From the IMG/VR virus record IMGVR_UViG_3300024346_000018, positions 43,725 to 107,724 of that record: 64,000 nucleotides of DNA; one strand, given 5' to 3'. This DNA is from a virus. The notes under the pieces were generated by a model. The model saw only the letters and a list, made by a program, of their open reading frames with translations. It did not search any database and was not told the origin of the DNA. Within the stretch, counting starts at the first letter, position 1. Each line of letters begins with the position of its first letter. The translations under genes were made by a program, and so were the position numbers. This document shows, one piece after another, positions 1-8,763 of the stretch.

Positions 1-527
1 CCAGCGATAACTGATTGAGTAGTATTGATTGAATAACCATATCTACCATCACCATACAAACCACCAGCAACTTCTAAGTTTTTAACGTTTGGATGATTTT
101 CAGCTTGGTTACCATATAAAGAAGTAGTTCCGAATTCTTTTTTACCAGCTCCATCAGCAGATAATCCTAAGTTTGAATATTTGAAATCCAAATAGAATAC
201 TAGACCTGAAGGTAAAGACATTGGTTGTACAGAAACGAATTCTTTAGCAACGATTTCACCGAATACACGGCGAACTAACGGAAGAGCAACACCAGCCCAG
301 TTCTCACCAGCACCACCTGACATTGATGATTGACCACCAGTCACGTTTGCTTCTTGAACCAATGCTTTAGCTTGGTTTTCCAAAATTACCGCCATATTGT
401 TGCGGTCATACTCACTATTAAGGTTTTTCAATAAACCTGTTTTTTCCCATTTTCCAACTAATTTGCCAGCTTCTGCTTGACGATCTTGGAACGGGTTTGC
501 GCTTTCTAAAAGACTTTGTACGTTCAT
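1..527 (-). CDS. 23: Major capsid protein gp23 (partial, N-terminal part)
   Basis: About 175 N-terminal residues are visible; the rest lies beyond the left edge. The product forms the hexameric lattice of a T4-type head after gp21 trims its N-terminus. The N-terminus reads MNVQSLLESANPF, followed by an EAGKLVGKWEKTGLL stretch and then NNMAVILENQAKAL. This is the conserved gp23 opening (KWEKTGLL, then MA.(L/M)LENQA). The start at 527 follows an A/T-only leader with no Shine-Dalgarno. The gene sits directly downstream of the gp22 scaffold, as in T4 (21-22-23 order). The 28-bp gap to gp22 holds no obvious promoter, so it is probably cotranscribed. Confidence 0.9.
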   Translation of the reverse strand, partial: MNVQSLLESANPFQDRQAEAGKLVGKWEKTGLLKNLNSEYDRNNMAVILENQAKALVQEANVTGGQSSMSGGAGENWAGVALPLVRRVFGEIVAKEFVSVQPMSLPSGLVFYLDFKYSNLGLSADGAGKKEFGTTSLYGNQAENHPNVKNLEVAGGLYGDGRYGYSINTTQSVIA

Positions 528-554
528 TTTTTTTTAAATTAAATTTTTTTAAAA

Positions 555-1601
555 TTATTTACCGAAGGCTAATTTGTCCCAACGGCTGTATTGAGCATCA
601 GTTTCGATTACTTTAGCACCGCTATTAGTGATCATTCCTACTGCTTTTGAAGCAAAACCAACTGATTCTTTAATGTTTGATTTTGTTTCAGCTTTCTTAG
701 AGAATGAAGTAATCATTGATTCGTAAACCAATTTAGCTTCTTTCGCTGATTCTGCTTTGTCAAAAGTTTTAACTACGTCGATCTTTTGAGATTCAGTTAA
801 GTTAGTACCTTTGAATACTTTATTCATGTAAAGTAATTTTGCGTTTAGCAAATTAACTTCTTGAATTGAAGAACGAAGTTCATCGATTGTAGCTAAAGCT
901 TGAGCTAATTCTTCTTCCATTTTGGATTTGTCATCATCTTCATCTTTGCCATAACCTTCTTCTACTTCCTCTTCTTCTGATAAACCGAATTCAGCTAACA
1001 ATTCGTCGATGTTGATATCGTTTTCGTCGATTTCTTCTTCGTTTACTGTTTCTTCTGTTTCGTCGATCATTTCGTCAATGTTGATTTCTTCTTCACCTGC
1101 TGGTGCTTCAGCTCCTAATTCAGCATCTAAATCGATTTCTTCTCCACCTTCTTCGCCAGGAATTTCCTCGCCTTGTCCAGCTTCTAATTTTTCGAATTCT
1201 TCAGCCGCAATTTGGCGAATATATTCTTCAACTTCTTCCGGCGACATTTCAGTGATATCTTTATCTTCTTCTTCGCCTGCTTTTTCTTCACCTTTTTCAG
1301 GTGCTTCTTCAGATGCTTTTTCTTCAGCTTCTTCTTCTCCTTCTTCTTTAGCTTCTTCAACTGAATCCTCAGCTAATAATGCTTCTAAGTCAAGAGTTTC
1401 TTCCATTTGATCTTCTGCTTTTTTAGCTTCTTCCATCTTGTCTTCGTCTTCCTCCATCTCGTTTAACTTTGCAGCTAACATAGATTGTAATTGTGGAGTG
1501 AAAGCTTCTTCAAGAGCAAGTTTAGCTTGGGCAAGAGCAGTTTCGCGAACGGCTTTAGCATCAGCAATAGCATCTTTTAAAATTTGCTTTGTGTTACTCA
1601 T
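555..1601 (-). CDS. 22: Prohead core scaffolding protein gp22
   Basis: The 348-residue protein has a very acidic middle (roughly residues 50-230 are dominated by Glu, Asp and Ala) followed by a helical conserved C-terminal part containing LNAKLLYMNKVFKG and a final AFGK. Such acidic, low-complexity composition with a coiled C-terminal half is typical of T4 gp22. That protein builds the internal prohead core and is then degraded by gp21 to let DNA in. Position between gp21 and gp23 supports the call. The long leader (200 bp to the next gene upstream) contains a promoter-like element and a terminator, so the 22-23 pair can be transcribed independently. Confidence 0.85.
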   Translation of the reverse strand: MSNTKQILKDAIADAKAVRETALAQAKLALEEAFTPQLQSMLAAKLNEMEEDEDKMEEAKKAEDQMEETLDLEALLAEDSVEEAKEEGEEEAEEKASEEAPEKGEEKAGEEEDKDITEMSPEEVEEYIRQIAAEEFEKLEAGQGEEIPGEEGGEEIDLDAELGAEAPAGEEEINIDEMIDETEETVNEEEIDENDINIDELLAEFGLSEEEEVEEGYGKDEDDDKSKMEEELAQALATIDELRSSIQEVNLLNAKLLYMNKVFKGTNLTESQKIDVVKTFDKAESAKEAKLVYESMITSFSKKAETKSNIKESVGFASKAVGMITNSGAKVIETDAQYSRWDKLAFGK

Positions 1602-1673
1602 TTTTGTCCTTAATTTTTGTTTTTGGAAATAAGATTATTATGAATCTTAATGGGGGTTGTACTTATTTTTGTA

Positions 1674-1693
1674 ATACCATATAGACATGGTAT
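1674..1693. other. Inverted repeat in gp22 leader
   Basis: ATACCAT and ATGGTAT arms (7 bp) are separated by six bases. The element lies in the transcribed leader between the promoter-like element at 1706-1714 and the gp22 start. It could be an mRNA hairpin or a protein site; no function is evident. Confidence 0.4.
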
Positions 1694-1705
1694 ATTTGAG
1701 TCTGC

Positions 1706-1714
1706 CATAAATAT
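1706..1714 (-). promoter_or_regulatory. Class B promoter-like element before gp22-gp23
   Basis: The coding strand reads ACATATATTTATGG, the class B core ATATTTATR. It lies just downstream of the terminator at 1731-1768 and about 105 bases ahead of the gp22 start, giving the major capsid genes a separate start after readthrough is blocked. Confidence 0.45.
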
Positions 1715-1730
1715 ATGTGGATATATTCAA

Positions 1731-1768
1731 AGCGAAAAGAAATGCCCCTTCTTTGCAGAAGAGGCATA
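1731..1768 (-). terminator. Rho-independent terminator after the 1803-2795 gene
   Basis: On the minus strand an 11-bp stem (ATGCCTCTTCT pairing with AGAAGGGGCAT, one G-U pair) closes a GCAA tetraloop and is followed by TTTCTTTT. The stem is at 1742-1752 and 1757-1767. It separates the protease-portal transcript from the gp22-gp23 transcript. Confidence 0.8.
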
Positions 1769-1802
1769 GAGCTATAATACTGAGACTATAGCGGGGTATG
1801 AA

Positions 1803-2795
1803 TTATTTAATTCCAGCGTAGTGTTGCCATCTACGAATGACGTATTCGTCTAATTCTGTTGATTCACTGTATGTTCCTTTTTTACCTGATTCCGGTGTTA
1901 ATTCTACTTTACCATCTTCTGGAGCACCTATGTTGTATATTTTATTACCTAACATAGCTTTAAGAATATTGTTAAGGAAAGTAATTTCTGGTTTTACCGT
2001 CTCACCGTCTAAAGTATAAGTATACTTTTCGTATTTTGCTATTTTATCATCATTTGATTCTTGTGCTTCATCTAATGAATTGATATTTATATCTTCAACT
2101 GAATCATCTTCAAATCTAACTCGAGCTCTACGTTCGCCAGTTTCATCATCCATTTTCATAGCTGTGATTTTAGCTTTTTTACCTGCTACTGTAACGTTAT
2201 CTCCGATTGAATAATCATCAAATGATGATTTTGGAACAAATGCTTCGTCTAATCCGTTATAGAACTTTCTTGCTTCGTCTTCAGATTCAAATGATTTTTC
2301 TTTAGTTCCGTCTACTGTTTGATAAGTAACAATCCAAAAACGACCTTCTTGTTCGATGCTAGATACTTCGTTATGATTTAAATTACCTTCACCCATTTCT
2401 TCAGCACCTGCTTTATCATCCATTTGAGCATCTGATTCATGGTATCCTTTAGCTGCTTGATAAATGTAGTTTTCAGAGTTAGTAATGTGGTCTTGGATCC
2501 AAGCTGGTAGATTAACTTCCCTATCTCCCATTTGTGCTTTTAACATCATAGCAGCACGAATAATAGAATCTAATGAATCTTGTGCCATTGCTACTTCGTA
2601 ATCTTCGTTTAAACCATCTTCAGCTAATTTTTTAGCTTTATCAGTTGCAATTGCATACATAGCAGCTTTAGGACCTTTGAAATCCTTTTTCATTGCCATT
2701 ACAATATCTTCTTTCTTTTTCTTTTCAGCAGCAGTTAATGTTTTTTCAGCAACGATTTTAGCTACGGTTTCTTTTACGATTTGTTCTAAATCCAT
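1803..2795 (-). CDS. Prohead-associated protein of unknown function
   Basis: The 330-residue product lies between gp21 and gp22. It begins MDLEQIVKETVAKIVAEK, an amphipathic N-terminus resembling those of other proteins here that may be packaged in the head. Residues 20-65 contain a KKKEDIVMAMKK...AAMYAIATDKAKK stretch resembling a helical segment common in structural proteins of marine T4-like phages. The middle (about 150-235) looks like two small beta domains: a WIVTYQTVDGTKEKSF segment and a YSIGDNVTVAGKKAKITAM SH3/KOW-like segment. The start codon touches the stop of gp21 (TAATG-type coupling). A head or prohead role is inferred from position only. Confidence 0.6.
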   Translation of the reverse strand: MDLEQIVKETVAKIVAEKTLTAAEKKKKEDIVMAMKKDFKGPKAAMYAIATDKAKKLAEDGLNEDYEVAMAQDSLDSIIRAAMMLKAQMGDREVNLPAWIQDHITNSENYIYQAAKGYHESDAQMDDKAGAEEMGEGNLNHNEVSSIEQEGRFWIVTYQTVDGTKEKSFESEDEARKFYNGLDEAFVPKSSFDDYSIGDNVTVAGKKAKITAMKMDDETGERRARVRFEDDSVEDININSLDEAQESNDDKIAKYEKYTYTLDGETVKPEITFLNNILKAMLGNKIYNIGAPEDGKVELTPESGKKGTYSESTELDEYVIRRWQHYAGIK

Positions 2796-3424
2796 TATAT
2801 ATTATCAAAATCACAGGTACAAAATCCTGTGCGGTTACAAATAATTTCAGTAATTAAGCTATCTATTTTAGAATAATCTTTAGATGGTTTAGAATATGAA
2901 ATAGATTCATTTACTACTTCCATATACGCACCTGGTGTTGAAGGTGTTGAAACAAAATCCCAACACATTAATTCAAAATCATCTTGTACCTCAATTGTTT
3001 CACCAATTTGACGTACAGAACCCATACCACGAGATGAGATACCTACGGTGATATTGTTATTAAATAATTCTTTTAATATATTACCCGATGGTGTAGGCAG
3101 TACTTCAATTTTACCGTGTAATTCGCGCCCCTTCCAATATAAACTTACAATGTTATGTGATACATTTTTTAAGTTAATAACTGGAGAGTCTGGATGGTCT
3201 AATTCACCTAATGCACGACGTTCTTTAACTGGTCCTTGTAGGTATTTATCAGCTTCACGCTTTAATACTTCGTATGGATAAACACGTCCATTACCATTTT
3301 TGGTTTCAGCCATTTGTATCAATCCTTCTACAAACATTTTACCGTTTGGATTCATCATCGACTCCTTCAATGATTGAGGAGTAGCGGTAAATAAGGCTGT
3401 TTCTATTAATAATTGCTTATCCAT
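2795..3424 (-). CDS. 21: Prohead core protease gp21
   Basis: This serine protease matures the T4-type prohead by cleaving scaffold, capsid and internal proteins. The 209-residue protein shows the family signature: NGNGRVYP (residues 43-50), RALGELDHPD (70-79) with the catalytic His77, and TVGISSRGMGS (126-136) with the catalytic serine. Length fits the family (about 200-215). Its start overlaps the end of the 3417-3935 gene by 8 bp. The C-terminal tail after residue 185 is Cys-containing (CNRTGFCTCDFD) and unlike the rest. Confidence 0.92.
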   Translation of the reverse strand: MDKQLLIETALFTATPQSLKESMMNPNGKMFVEGLIQMAETKNGNGRVYPYEVLKREADKYLQGPVKERRALGELDHPDSPVINLKNVSHNIVSLYWKGRELHGKIEVLPTPSGNILKELFNNNITVGISSRGMGSVRQIGETIEVQDDFELMCWDFVSTPSTPGAYMEVVNESISYSKPSKDYSKIDSLITEIICNRTGFCTCDFDNI

Positions 3425-3935
3425 TAGATCTTTCGTTCAAGATACGACCAACTAAAATGATCATTTCATCTTCAGTCAATTTATCCATTTTAACTTTTTT
3501 AACACCGTTTGCAGTGTCTACAAAATTATCACCTTTAACTTCAGTAGGTAAATCAGTACGTTTTTTACGATCAACTTTCATTGATGATTCATCATATCCA
3601 GCTAAATGAAGTTGAGAGTAATAAGCAGCATTATCTTTTAAGTTTTTACAAACGATCTTATCAGCTTTTATTTCTTCAGTACCTTTATCTAATTCATAGC
3701 GCATCCCTAAATCATATTCTTGAGGATTACACCAATCATTCGGCATACCATACTCCATTGAAGATGATTTTTCTTCAGTAATGATACCTTTGTTTTTTAA
3801 GATTTTAACAGCATCACCAAATGATGTTGTATTAGAAATAAATTTAGGTAATGCCATTTTTACATTACGTAAAAATTGAGCTTGACCCAATGTTCCTTCA
3901 TTTAATGCTTTATACTGATCGAATATGCTTTTCAT
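3417..3935 (-). CDS. Unknown head-cluster protein (172 aa)
   Basis: I recognise no family. The N-terminus MKSIFDQYKALNEG is short and amphipathic, and the C-terminus ends in an acidic EDEMIILVGRILNE helix. There is no membrane segment. It overlaps gp21 (8 bp) downstream and touches the 3935-4411 gene upstream, so it is translated in the head operon and is probably a minor virion or prohead-core protein. Confidence 0.6.
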   Translation of the reverse strand: MKSIFDQYKALNEGTLGQAQFLRNVKMALPKFISNTTSFGDAVKILKNKGIITEEKSSSMEYGMPNDWCNPQEYDLGMRYELDKGTEEIKADKIVCKNLKDNAAYYSQLHLAGYDESSMKVDRKKRTDLPTEVKGDNFVDTANGVKKVKMDKLTEDEMIILVGRILNERSNG

Positions 3936-4411
3936 TATTCTTTTAAATTTTTAATTTTCTTGTCTAATTCAGTTAATCGTGTTGATATTTCTTCTAATCC
4001 ACGAATGGAATTAGTTAAATAATTTTCAGTGGTTAGGCTATTTTCTTCACGTAAACGAATACTATAATCAACTATTTGATTAACTTCGCGTAAACGTTTT
4101 TTAATACCTAATATTGCTTTTGAAATTTTACGTTCAGGAGTAACTTCTGATATTGTTTTATTAAATGAACGATATGATACTTCATTAATCGGATCTTGTC
4201 CTTCGTATTTAACAAAATCAAATGTTTTACCTGATTTAGGAACTTTACCAACTACTTTAAATCCCAATTTTTCAGCATATTTAGTAGCTTTATTTTTACC
4301 ACCTTTAGAGAATGCAAACGGAGTTGAATAAGCTTCACCTCCAGATGTAGCATTTTCTTCATCTAAAATTTCAGCTATTGCTTGACGTATTAATTCACGT
4401 AATTTTTCCAT
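3935..4411 (-). CDS. Unknown head-cluster protein with CTS-like N-terminus
   Basis: The 158-residue protein begins MEKLRELIRQAIAEILDEEN, a clear example of the amphipathic leader shared by several genes here. It is followed by a small basic domain (KATKYAEKLGFKVVGKVPKSGKTFDFVKY, about 40-70) and a coiled-coil C-terminal half rich in Leu, Glu and Arg. Start and stop codons are shared with both neighbours, so it belongs to the portal-protease operon. A capsid-internal location is inferred from the leader. Confidence 0.6.
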   Translation of the reverse strand: MEKLRELIRQAIAEILDEENATSGGEAYSTPFAFSKGGKNKATKYAEKLGFKVVGKVPKSGKTFDFVKYEGQDPINEVSYRSFNKTISEVTPERKISKAILGIKKRLREVNQIVDYSIRLREENSLTTENYLTNSIRGLEEISTRLTELDKKIKNLKE

Positions 4412-5265
4412 TATGCTGTTCTTAATTCGTGTAGTAATTCGTAGTAATTCATCAAATTTAACACATCATCATCAGATACATTTTCCGATTTAGGAATCAT
4501 GTTTAGTATATTATTAACTTCTGATAGTTTGATTTGGATTTTTTTATCTACAATTTTAGATGTTAATACTTCTAATTCTAATTTAATGTTTTGAATTTGG
4601 TTATTAATATATTCTTTTAATGTTACAGTATTAGAAATATTATTAATGAATTCTTTCAATAATGTTTTTTGTTCTGGTAGTAAATCAGTGTATTTGGTGT
4701 TAAAATTTTCAACTACCATTTTATAAATCATCATACGAGTACTTTTATCTTGTTTAGAATATTCTTCCATTACTTGATCTTGTACTGCTGTTTTATCTAC
4801 CGCCTTTTTTGTTAGAAACTCAAGTAAAGTTACTCGGTTATCAATAACAATTTTAGGATCAGTAAATTCAGATGATGTATGTGCTTCCATTAAATTAAAA
4901 ATGGCAGCATTGATTTTATAATTATGTATTTTAGCTTTGAAAAAATCTTCTAAATTATAAGTTTCCTTAATGTCTTTAATTAAGTTATATTTTTCCTTAC
5001 GTAGTGCAGTTTTATTTAACTTTTCAGATAATTTTAAGATAGTTTCAACTAAGCTATCTGCTTTTGATTCGGCTAATGATTTTACGTTAATTAATGCTTG
5101 ATATAATTTATGTTCTTTAGCTATTTCTGTGTTAGAGAAGTATTTTTTAACTAAAGTAGCCGCGTGTGGTTCTTTATTAGACAAAATATCACTAGCAATT
5201 TGGCGCACTAATAGCTCAAATAATATGCCAGTGTTTTTGTATTTAGAATTTTTTAATTTAGACAT
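4411..5265 (-). CDS. Conserved T4-like head-region protein (284 aa)
   Basis: The protein starts MSKLKNSKYKNTGILFELLVRQ, a recognisable opening of a conserved uncharacterised protein found near the portal in marine T4-like phages. It is almost entirely alpha-helical and Lys/Glu/Leu-rich, with no membrane segment or catalytic motif. It is the first gene of the head operon downstream of the portal, 19 bases after a class B promoter-like element. It could be a scaffold or head assembly factor; function is unknown. Confidence 0.65.
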   Translation of the reverse strand: MSKLKNSKYKNTGILFELLVRQIASDILSNKEPHAATLVKKYFSNTEIAKEHKLYQALINVKSLAESKADSLVETILKLSEKLNKTALRKEKYNLIKDIKETYNLEDFFKAKIHNYKINAAIFNLMEAHTSSEFTDPKIVIDNRVTLLEFLTKKAVDKTAVQDQVMEEYSKQDKSTRMMIYKMVVENFNTKYTDLLPEQKTLLKEFINNISNTVTLKEYINNQIQNIKLELEVLTSKIVDKKIQIKLSEVNNILNMIPKSENVSDDDVLNLMNYYELLHELRTA

Positions 5266-5283
5266 GTCTTAGTATTACTCTGT

Positions 5284-5292
5284 TATAAATAT
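5284..5292 (-). promoter_or_regulatory. Class B promoter-like element
   Basis: The coding strand reads CGATATTTATAACAG, 19 bases ahead of the 4411-5265 start and in the 35-bp gap after the portal stop. The same CGATATTTATAA string occurs at 10551-10559. Confidence 0.5.
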
Positions 5293-5300
5293 CGATTAGT

Positions 5301-7130
5301 TTATATATCTTGAATATTTGATTCATTTAGTATGGAAGGCTCTTCAAATACATTAGTTTTATTTATGTTAATACTTTCTAACATTTTTTTATTTTTTAAG
5401 TATTCAACTCTAGCATTCTCTAATGTCCAAGTAGCACCAGTACCTGCAGCCGCTTTTAATGGCTCGTGCATACCTTTCGACCCAATAGGGTCTTTACCTA
5501 ATGCATGGTCTTGTGTTCCATAATCAGATACTTTTTCTTGTGGACGTCCTGCTTCTTTTTCATCATATCCAATAGGTACTTCACCGTAACGGCCTTTACC
5601 ATATAATGAAGCTAAATCATGTGGCGTACCAAATGATGTACCTGAATCAACTGGATCATTACCTTCGTTTTCAATTTGTGAAATACGGAATGAACGTTTT
5701 TTATCTTCAATTGTTTGATTACGGAACTCAGCGTATTGATCTTCTGAGAAGTGGAATATATTTTGGTAAATCCAATCAGTCGGCAATAATGATTTGTCCA
5801 TTATATTACCAGCTAATTCAACTTTTTCCTTCCACAGAGCAATTTTTTCTTGCTCATAAATGATAGATGGAGTAGTTAACGATAATTCAAAATTCGTTAA
5901 TTCAGCATCATCAAATCCTTGAGTATATAAGTGAACTAAAGCAATTTTAGTTAATTCAGATACAACAATACGTTGTATGCGTTCTACTGTACGAGCAAAA
6001 CGAATATCTTCAGAAGCAAGAGTTGCTTTACCAGTTAAATCTTTTTCGTATCCTAAAAACGCTTTTGGAACGCGTAATGCAGCAAATAATTTATCACGTA
6101 AGTAAGATACGTCTTCGATTGCTGTATATTCTAAGCCTTTTAAAGTATCTATTTTAGTAGTTGTATCATTTCCTCTAACTGGAAGATAAAAATCTTCAGT
6201 TAAATTCATCATATTATACTTTAAGTTATAATCGCCTGTTTGAGGATCAATATATGGAGTTTTCTTAATACGTTGTTTCATTTTCTCCATGTATCCATCT
6301 ACTTCATTTGGAGCTATATTACCAATGTTTGTATAGAAAATACGTTTTTCAGGCGCACGCATAATACGATGTATTAACATCGCATCTTCCATTAAAGTTA
6401 ATTGTTTGAATATTTTACGACCTGGTTCAAGATATGAGCGGCCATAAGGTAAATAAGATGGATCTGAAATTAATCTAAAGTGAGCTATTTCGTAGTTTTC
6501 AAAATAATCATCTTTATTTGTGTTTGTAGCGTATCCATAAGATTGATTTAAGTTAATCTTAAAACGCACATATGATGGATTATTTGGATTAGATCCTTCT
6601 TCACGTTGAACATCATATACAGAGAATGGAAGTGCATTATATACACCAAATTTTTCTGCTATATCTAAATGTAAATAAAAATCACCATACTTACACATCG
6701 TTCTAATCCATGACCATAGATTAAATTCTACGTTTAGAACTTCATAAAATAAATTATAAAGTACACGTTGTGTTTTATCGTTTGGAGATTTAATATGTAA
6801 TACTTCACCCTGCTCGTTTTTTAGAGTAGCTTCATCAGCTATGATATCTAACGCTGAAGCAATGATAGCATCTGTATCCATTGCTTCATAGTCCGTGTAA
6901 AGTGAAGTACGTAATGTTTGGTAATTCATTAATGGAGTATATGACAATTTTGAATTGCCAGCATGAATCCGATTGAATCTATCTATTAATGAATTGGTTT
7001 GAATATTACCGTAAGTCTGTAGTCGGTCAACATCAATCGTACGTAATTGATTACCTCCTACATTTCTAATTATTACATCAGTGGAAAATAACCTTCTTAG
7101 TCGTCCGAAAAGACTAGTATCTATTGCCAT
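5301..7130 (-). CDS. 20: Portal vertex protein gp20
   Basis: The dodecameric portal seats the packaging motor and the neck. The 609-residue length and motifs such as LFGRLRRLF near the N-terminus, TDYEAMDTDAIIASALDIIADE (about 80-100), IRTMCKYGDFYLHLDI (about 140-155) and IHRIMRAPEKRIFYTNIGN (about 250-270) are the conserved gp20 features. The LRDKLFAALRVPKAFLGYE segment (about 345-365) is the conserved crown/wing region. It lies between gp17 and the protease cluster, in the T4 order apart from the missing tail genes. An independent class B element lies 33 bases upstream. Confidence 0.93.
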   Translation of the reverse strand: MAIDTSLFGRLRRLFSTDVIIRNVGGNQLRTIDVDRLQTYGNIQTNSLIDRFNRIHAGNSKLSYTPLMNYQTLRTSLYTDYEAMDTDAIIASALDIIADEATLKNEQGEVLHIKSPNDKTQRVLYNLFYEVLNVEFNLWSWIRTMCKYGDFYLHLDIAEKFGVYNALPFSVYDVQREEGSNPNNPSYVRFKINLNQSYGYATNTNKDDYFENYEIAHFRLISDPSYLPYGRSYLEPGRKIFKQLTLMEDAMLIHRIMRAPEKRIFYTNIGNIAPNEVDGYMEKMKQRIKKTPYIDPQTGDYNLKYNMMNLTEDFYLPVRGNDTTTKIDTLKGLEYTAIEDVSYLRDKLFAALRVPKAFLGYEKDLTGKATLASEDIRFARTVERIQRIVVSELTKIALVHLYTQGFDDAELTNFELSLTTPSIIYEQEKIALWKEKVELAGNIMDKSLLPTDWIYQNIFHFSEDQYAEFRNQTIEDKKRSFRISQIENEGNDPVDSGTSFGTPHDLASLYGKGRYGEVPIGYDEKEAGRPQEKVSDYGTQDHALGKDPIGSKGMHEPLKAAAGTGATWTLENARVEYLKNKKMLESININKTNVFEEPSILNESNIQDI

Positions 7131-7163
7131 ATTATTTTGTGTTACTCAATATGTAGTATATGT

Positions 7164-7172
7164 TATAAATAT
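7164..7172 (-). promoter_or_regulatory. Class B promoter-like element before portal
   Basis: The coding strand reads TTTGTATATTTATAAC, 33 bases ahead of the portal start in the 61-bp terminase-portal gap. Confidence 0.5.
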
Positions 7173-7191
7173 ACAAACATAACAAAGAAAT

Positions 7192-8763
7192 TTAAAGGAG
7201 CCAATTTAATGATTCTGTATTACCATAACTATCTTTCATCTGCCAAGGATTATCACTCATATATGTTCCTGAACTGATACCTGAAGATGCTATGTTGATT
7301 CCATTTAGTGATGCTTTAGTCATTTCTAATCCATTTTGGTGATATACTAATGCTGTATCTCTGATGTACAAACCAAACGATAATGCCATTGTTAAGTCAT
7401 CATTATACCCACCTTGTGCTTGTGCTTTGCCATGATCCCAAATGAATGTTCTTAGTTCTTCTAATTGGCGTTTAGAATAAAATACAAATTGCTTATCGCG
7501 TAATGAAGATTCTAATTTAGAAATAAATAATGGGCGTGTTTTAGATGAGTTAGTCAATCCAGGAACGGTTTGATCATTTTCCATCTTGTACACAAAATTA
7601 TCAATTGACATATCACCACCTTTAGGTGAGTGATATAAATTTGAATAACCACGTTCAATAATTGAATTAATAACGTCCCATCCAATATTTGCATTTTCAA
7701 TTACTAACAATGCTGAATTATATTCAATAGCGGCTGTAATTAAATTATTTGCAAATTCACGAGTACCGATTTTAGATTTAAATTCAGCTACTTGTTTATA
7801 TGCTTTAGTTGCTATAATATGAAATGTTGAATAGTCACTTCCATCACCACGAGCAACGTCAGCACACACAACATATGTTTCAGACGGATCTGGATATTCC
7901 CAAATCCAATAATCACCACCCATACCACGCCTCTCAACAGGATCTATAATGTGATTTTGCTCATAGTATTCTAGAATATCGTTTGTTACAACGTTATTAC
8001 CAGAAGCTAAAAAGTCACATTCATATTCTTGGGCGATTTCTTGAGTACCCATATTTGCCTTTTCATTTTCAAACCATTGAGCATCACGTTCAGGATGTAC
8101 ATCCCAAGGTAATTTAATTGGTAAAAATGAATTTTCGTTATTTATAGCACCAACCCAAGTTTTATGGAACCAATTACCAATACCATTTGGTGATGATAAT
8201 GCTATACACCCACCACCAGATGAAATTGTAGGTTTAATTGCGGTATAGATCCGATCAATTCCATCAATAAAGGCGGCCTCATCAATTAGTAGTAACGATA
8301 CAGCGTATGAACGACCAGCATCAGAAGCAGCTGATGATGCTACAATCTGAGATCCGTTAGATAATTTTAATGATAATTTATTATTTGAATCGGGTTTTTC
8401 TTTACCTTTAAGCCAAGCTGGTAATTGTTGGTACATAAATTGTACCTTATCTACCATGTTTACAGCTGTTGATTGCTTAGTTGCAATACATAATACTGTT
8501 TTATCTTTATGGAACAACATTGTCCATAATGAAAAACCAGCAGCTAATGTTGATATACCTAATTGACGTGATTTATTAATGATTGTATAATCATTCTTTA
8601 ACCACAACTTCAGTACTTGTTCTTGGAATGGGTAGAGATTAAAATTTACACGTCCCCTAGTTGGGTGTTGTACCATACAGTACTTACGCATAAAGTGGAT
8701 AGGATCTGTTAAACATTTAACATACTCCTGCCGCATTATGTCCTTTATACTTTGTTCGCTCAT
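7192..8763 (-). CDS. 17: Large terminase subunit gp17
   Basis: This ATPase-nuclease packages DNA into proheads. The 523-residue protein has the ATPase P-loop variant SRQLGIST at residues 65-72, Walker B LLLIDEAAF at 157-165 and the coupling motif region LSSPNGIGNWFH at 189-200. The C-terminal RNase H-like nuclease has acidic residues in VVCADVARGDGSDYS (298-312), LLVIENANIG and GGYNDDLTMAL. Length is slightly below T4 gp17 (610). Its start overlaps the lipase stop by 4 bp. No small terminase is recognisable next to it. Confidence 0.95.
   Translation of the reverse strand: MSEQSIKDIMRQEYVKCLTDPIHFMRKYCMVQHPTRGRVNFNLYPFQEQVLKLWLKNDYTIINKSRQLGISTLAAGFSLWTMLFHKDKTVLCIATKQSTAVNMVDKVQFMYQQLPAWLKGKEKPDSNNKLSLKLSNGSQIVASSAASDAGRSYAVSLLLIDEAAFIDGIDRIYTAIKPTISSGGGCIALSSPNGIGNWFHKTWVGAINNENSFLPIKLPWDVHPERDAQWFENEKANMGTQEIAQEYECDFLASGNNVVTNDILEYYEQNHIIDPVERRGMGGDYWIWEYPDPSETYVVCADVARGDGSDYSTFHIIATKAYKQVAEFKSKIGTREFANNLITAAIEYNSALLVIENANIGWDVINSIIERGYSNLYHSPKGGDMSIDNFVYKMENDQTVPGLTNSSKTRPLFISKLESSLRDKQFVFYSKRQLEELRTFIWDHGKAQAQGGYNDDLTMALSFGLYIRDTALVYHQNGLEMTKASLNGINIASSGISSGTYMSDNPWQMKDSYGNTESLNWLL

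Noticed and set aside
1009-1410. Plus-strand Ser-rich open frame in gp22
   Set aside because: It is the antisense of the Glu/Ala-rich scaffold gene; codon-reversed GAA gives TTC and TCT. No promoter or neighbour supports it.
1771-1793. Second hairpin GCTATA/TATAGC beside the 1731-1768 terminator
   Set aside because: The 6-bp A/T-rich stem with a 10-base loop is not distinguishable from chance in this sequence.
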